From Thioalkalivibrio sp. K90mix (lineage in GTDB: Bacteria > Pseudomonadota > Gammaproteobacteria > Ectothiorhodospirales > Ectothiorhodospiraceae): 64,000 nt of DNA. The translations under genes and the position numbers were made by a program. This document shows positions 53,479 to 64,000 of this stretch, piece after piece. Numbering within the stretch: the first letter of the stretch is position 1; every line of letters starts with the position of its first letter. The stretch lies in assembly GCF_000025545.1 (NCBI RefSeq), contig NC_013889.1, forward strand, positions 2,225,501-2,289,500, written 5' to 3'. The notes below the pieces were generated by a model. The model had not been told where the DNA came from. It saw nothing but the letters and a program-made list of their open reading frames with translations, and searched no databases.

Positions 53479-53534
53479 GGCGCTGGCAAGCGCCCTAAAG
53501 CCGTGGCCCGGCGAACAATCCCGCCGGGCCACGG
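53479..53534 (-). promoter_or_regulatory. Structured rpsJ-rplC spacer (possible attenuator or processing site)
   Basis: The 111 bp gap between rpsJ and rplC contains a perfect 12 bp stem (53501-53512 with 53523-53534, ten-base loop) followed downstream by a second stem (GGCGCT/AGCGCC, 53479-53494). A TACTAT -10-like hexamer sits upstream (53543-53548). No long U-run follows the main stem. Confidence 0.55.
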
Positions 53535-53565
53535 AAAGCCCAATAGTATGGCAGAAAGTTACGAG

Positions 53566-53877
53566 TTAGTTAAGTCGAATCTGAACATTCACGCCGGCGG
53601 CGAGATCCAGCTTCATCAGGGCATCCACGGTCTTGTCGGTCGGATCGAGGATGTCCATCAAGCGCTTGTGCGTACGCAGCTCGTACTGGTCTCGCGCGTC
53701 CTTGTTGACGTGCGGCGAGATCAGGACCGTGTACGACTCACGCTTGGTCGGGAGCGGGATTGGCCCCTTCACGCGGGCGCCCGTGCGCTTCGCGGTCTCG
53801 ACGATCTCGGCCGCGGAACGGTCGATCAGTCGATGATCAAAGGCCTTCAGGCGAATTCGGATACGCTGGTTTGCCAT
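53566..53877 (-). CDS. rpsJ: 30S ribosomal protein S10 (NusE)
   Basis: The 103 aa protein is a 30S head component and, as NusE, an antitermination partner of NusB. It starts [19 protein letters not shown] and has [17 protein letters not shown] and [20 protein letters not shown]. It begins only 5 bp after the tuf stop, so it is co-transcribed with the str operon. Confidence 0.98.
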   Translation of the reverse strand: MANQRIRIRLKAFDHRLIDRSAAEIVETAKRTGARVKGPIPLPTKRESYTVLISPHVNKDARDQYELRTHKRLMDILDPTDKTVDALMKLDLAAGVNVQIRLN

Positions 53878-53882
53878 CTCAC

Positions 53883-55073
53883 TCACTCAATAATCTTGGA
53901 TACGACGCCGGCGCCGACGGTACGGCCGCCTTCGCGAATCGCAAAGCGCAGACCATCTTCCATCGCGATCGGGCTGATCAGCGACACGGTCATCTTCACG
54001 TTGTCACCCGGCATCACCATCTCGGTGCCTTCCGGCAGCTCCACCGAACCCGTCACATCGGTCGTGCGGAAGTAGAACTGCGGGCGATAACCATTGAAAA
54101 ACGGGGTATGACGACCACCCTCGTCCTTGCCCAGAATGTACACCTCAGCCTCGAAATGCGTGTGCGGCGTAATCGAACCCGGCTTGCACAGCACCTGACC
54201 ACGCTGCACTTCGTCGCGCTTGGTACCACGCAGCAGAATGCCCACGTTGTCGCCCGCTTCGCCCTGGTCCAGCAGCTTGCGGAACATCTCGACACCCGTG
54301 ACGGTGGTCTTCTGGGTGTCGCGGATACCGACAATCTCGATCTCCTCGCCCACCTTGACCACACCGCGCTCGATACGACCCGTCACCACAGTGCCGCGCC
54401 CGGAGATCGAGAACACGTCTTCCACCGGCATCAGGAAGTCGCCGTCCACCGCGCGCTCCGGCTCCGGAATCCAGCTGTCCATCGCCTCGACCAGCTTGTA
54501 GATCGCCTGCGCGCCCACTTCGCTCTCGTCACCTTCCAGCGCCTTCAGCGCGGAACCGGTGATCACCGGGGTGTCGTCGCCCGGGAAATCATAGGAAGAC
54601 AGCAGATCGCGCACTTCCATCTCGACCAGCTCGAGCAGCTCGGGGTCGTCGACCATGTCGGCCTTGTTCAGGAACACCACGATGTACGGCACACCCACCT
54701 GACGCGCCAGCAGAATGTGCTCGCGGGTCTGCGGCATCGGACCATCGGCCGCGGACACCACCAGAATCGCGCCGTCCATCTGCGCCGCACCCGTGATCAT
54801 GTTCTTCACGTAGTCCGCGTGCCCAGGGCAATCCACATGCGCGTAGTGACGAATGTCGGATTCGTATTCCACGTGCGCCGTGGCAATCGTAATCCCGCGC
54901 GCCTTCTCTTCCGGCGCATTGTCGATCTGGTCAAACGCACGGGCTTCGCTACCGTACTTCTTGCCCAGCACCGTCGTCATCGCCGCCGTCAGCGTGGTCT
55001 TGCCATGGTCCACATGACCAATCGTCCCCACATTCACATGCGGCTTCTTACGCTCGAACTTTTCCTTGGACAC
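53883..55073 (-). CDS. tuf: Elongation factor Tu
   Basis: GTPase that delivers aminoacyl-tRNA. The 396 aa protein has G1 GHVDHGKT (19-26), the [13 protein letters not shown]3 box and the NKADMVDD G4 box, with domains 2 and 3 complete. Many gammaproteobacteria have a second copy near secE-nusG, not seen here. Codon choice is strongly biased, as expected for high expression. Confidence 0.98.
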   Translation of the reverse strand: MSKEKFERKKPHVNVGTIGHVDHGKTTLTAAMTTVLGKKYGSEARAFDQIDNAPEEKARGITIATAHVEYESDIRHYAHVDCPGHADYVKNMITGAAQMDGAILVVSAADGPMPQTREHILLARQVGVPYIVVFLNKADMVDDPELLELVEMEVRDLLSSYDFPGDDTPVITGSALKALEGDESEVGAQAIYKLVEAMDSWIPEPERAVDGDFLMPVEDVFSISGRGTVVTGRIERGVVKVGEEIEIVGIRDTQKTTVTGVEMFRKLLDQGEAGDNVGILLRGTKRDEVQRGQVLCKPGSITPHTHFEAEVYILGKDEGGRHTPFFNGYRPQFYFRTTDVTGSVELPEGTEMVMPGDNVKMTVSLISPIAMEDGLRFAIREGGRTVGAGVVSKIIE

Positions 55074-55118
55074 AGCTCAAACCTCTTTCTACAGTTCTTT
55101 CGGATTACGCGATTCGGT

Positions 55119-57215
<2,097 letters not shown>

Positions 57216-57237
57216 GTTGAGCCTCTCTAAATCGGTT

Positions 57238-57708
<471 letters not shown>

Positions 57709-57731
57709 TCAGTTCCCGCTCTTGTACACGG

Positions 57732-58109
57732 TTAGGATTTCTTCGGGCGCTTGGTGCCGTACTTGGAACGACCCTGGGTGCGGTTCTGCACCCCCTGGGT
57801 ATCCAGGGAGCCACGCACCGTGTGGTAACGCACACCGGGAAGATCCTTTACACGACCGCCACGAATCAGGACCACCGAGTGCTCCTGCAGGTTGTGGCCT
57901 TCGCCGCCGATGTAGCTACTGACTTCGTAGCCATTGGTCAGACGCACGCGCGCAACCTTGCGCAGCGCGGAATTCGGCTTCTTCGGCGTGGTCGTGTAGA
58001 CACGGGTGCATACCCCGCGCTTCTGCGGCGAGCCCTGCAGCGCCGGCACGTCGCTCTTCTCGACGGGGCGCTTGCGGGGCTTGCGTACCAACTGATTGAT
58101 CGTGGCCAT
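57732..58109 (-). CDS. rpsL: 30S ribosomal protein S12
   Basis: Decoding-centre protein of 125 aa. It has [20 protein letters not shown] with wild-type K43, and [17 protein letters not shown] with wild-type K88, so no known streptomycin-resistance substitution is present. GGAGAAAGG lies before the ATG. It is the first gene after the str promoter/hairpin. Confidence 0.98.
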   Translation of the reverse strand: MATINQLVRKPRKRPVEKSDVPALQGSPQKRGVCTRVYTTTPKKPNSALRKVARVRLTNGYEVSSYIGGEGHNLQEHSVVLIRGGRVKDLPGVRYHTVRGSLDTQGVQNRTQGRSKYGTKRPKKS

Positions 58110-58127
58110 GAAACCCTTTCTCCTAGC

Positions 58128-58166
58128 CTAAAAATAACGACAGGCCGGCGCCGTGACCGGCCTGTC
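58128..58166 (-). terminator. Intrinsic terminator after rpoC, also the 5' hairpin of the str mRNA
   Basis: A 10 bp perfect stem (58139-58148 with 58157-58166, eight-base loop) is followed on the minus strand by GTTATTTTTA. It ends rpoBC transcription, but it also lies just downstream of the str promoter and only about 20 bases before rpsL. Confidence 0.8.
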
Positions 58167-58177
58167 GAGGGAGCGGA

Positions 58178-58206
58178 ATTCTAATCGCCGCCCCCTGAAG
58201 TGTCAA
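58178..58206 (-). promoter_or_regulatory. str operon promoter
   Basis: On the minus strand a consensus -35 TTGACA (58201-58206) is 17 bp from TAGAAT (58178-58183), one mismatch from consensus. Initiation near 58171 would place the GC hairpin at about +5 to +32 of the rpsL mRNA. It lies in the 109 bp rpoC-rpsL gap. Confidence 0.8.
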
Positions 58207-58218
58207 CAGAAGGGAAGG

Positions 58219-62439
<4,221 letters not shown>

Positions 62440-62467
62440 TCGCTATGCCTCACAAAGCTTTGGGTCG

Positions 62468-62486
62468 AGGGGTGCCCTGCACCCCT
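62468..62486. other. Small hairpin between rpoB and rpoC
   Basis: AGGGGTGC and GCACCCCT form an 8 bp stem with a three-base loop in the 73 bp rpoB-rpoC gap. There is no U-run, so it is more likely an mRNA stem or processing site than a terminator. Confidence 0.5.
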
Positions 62487-62512
62487 TCGGATCACATTCG
62501 GATCGGAGGAGA

Positions 62513-64000
<1,488 letters not shown>

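Noticed and set aside
52810-53532. Longer rplC N-terminus running through the spacer hairpin
   Set aside because: All L3 proteins start at the [12 protein letters not shown]-like sequence; the extension encodes the palindrome and has no similarity.
57732-58109. Possible streptomycin-resistance allele in rpsL
   Set aside because: K43 and K88 are both the sensitive wild-type lysines.

Overview
This 64 kb window is a stretch of chromosome from a GC-rich gammaproteobacterium. The evidence is the pepA/lptFG divergon, the leuS-lptE-holA-proA-nadD-rsfS-rlmH-maf run, the miaB-ybeZ-ybeY-corC-lnt run, the ssb/MFS/uvrA block and the rpoBC-str-S10-spc-alpha ribosomal superoperon. Base composition, protein style and the gene set (PilSR, PP0621-type protein, glgA next to ppc) fit a Chromatiales/Ectothiorhodospiraceae organism such as Thioalkalivibrio. 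That taxonomic placement is inference from memory, not a search result.

Layout. 1-3 kb: 5' part of an NfeD-type membrane protease gene, then the molybdenum cofactor genes mobA, mobB and moeA. 3-10 kb: envelope and housekeeping genes: a PilZ protein, an RDD membrane protein, an lptF-lptG-SGNH lipoprotein operon divergent from pepA-holC, a DUF938 methyltransferase, and an exported bifunctional-nuclease/PDZ protein. 10-20 kb: central carbon (pgi, glgA, ppc) and the type IV pilus two-component system (pilS, pilR) with a small zinc-ribbon-like membrane protein. 20-28 kb (minus strand): leuS-lptE-holA-proA-nadD-rsfS-rlmH-maf. 28-35 kb: a DUF2189 membrane protein and a YbeL-like zinc ribbon protein on plus, then miaB-ybeZ-ybeY-corC-lnt on minus. 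35-40 kb: ssb and a YajR-like MFS transporter on minus, uvrA on plus. 40-64 kb (minus strand): rpoB (3' part), rpoC, rpsL, rpsG, fusA, tuf, the complete S10, spc and alpha operons, ending at rplQ and a bidirectional terminator shared with uvrA.

The most notable non-coding signal is a pair of related ~0.28 kb mobile elements (MITE-like) in opposite orientations, with ~30 bp terminal inverted repeats and TTAA target duplications. Copy 1 has split lptE from holA. Removing it on paper restores a TGATG stop/start overlap, which shows that it interrupted a translationally coupled pair and replaced the LptE tail. Copy 2 lies between ssb and its upstream neighbour, directly downstream of a good extended -10 box, so the ssb mRNA probably carries the element as its leader.

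A second theme is GC-rich hairpins just downstream of candidate promoters in the ribosomal superoperon. The clearest is the str promoter (TTGACA-17-TAGAAT), which fires into what also looks like the rpoBC intrinsic terminator. No rRNA, tRNA, CRISPR array, prophage or complete insertion sequence was seen. The window is otherwise dense, ordinary core genome. It shows no convincing new defence or biosynthetic system.
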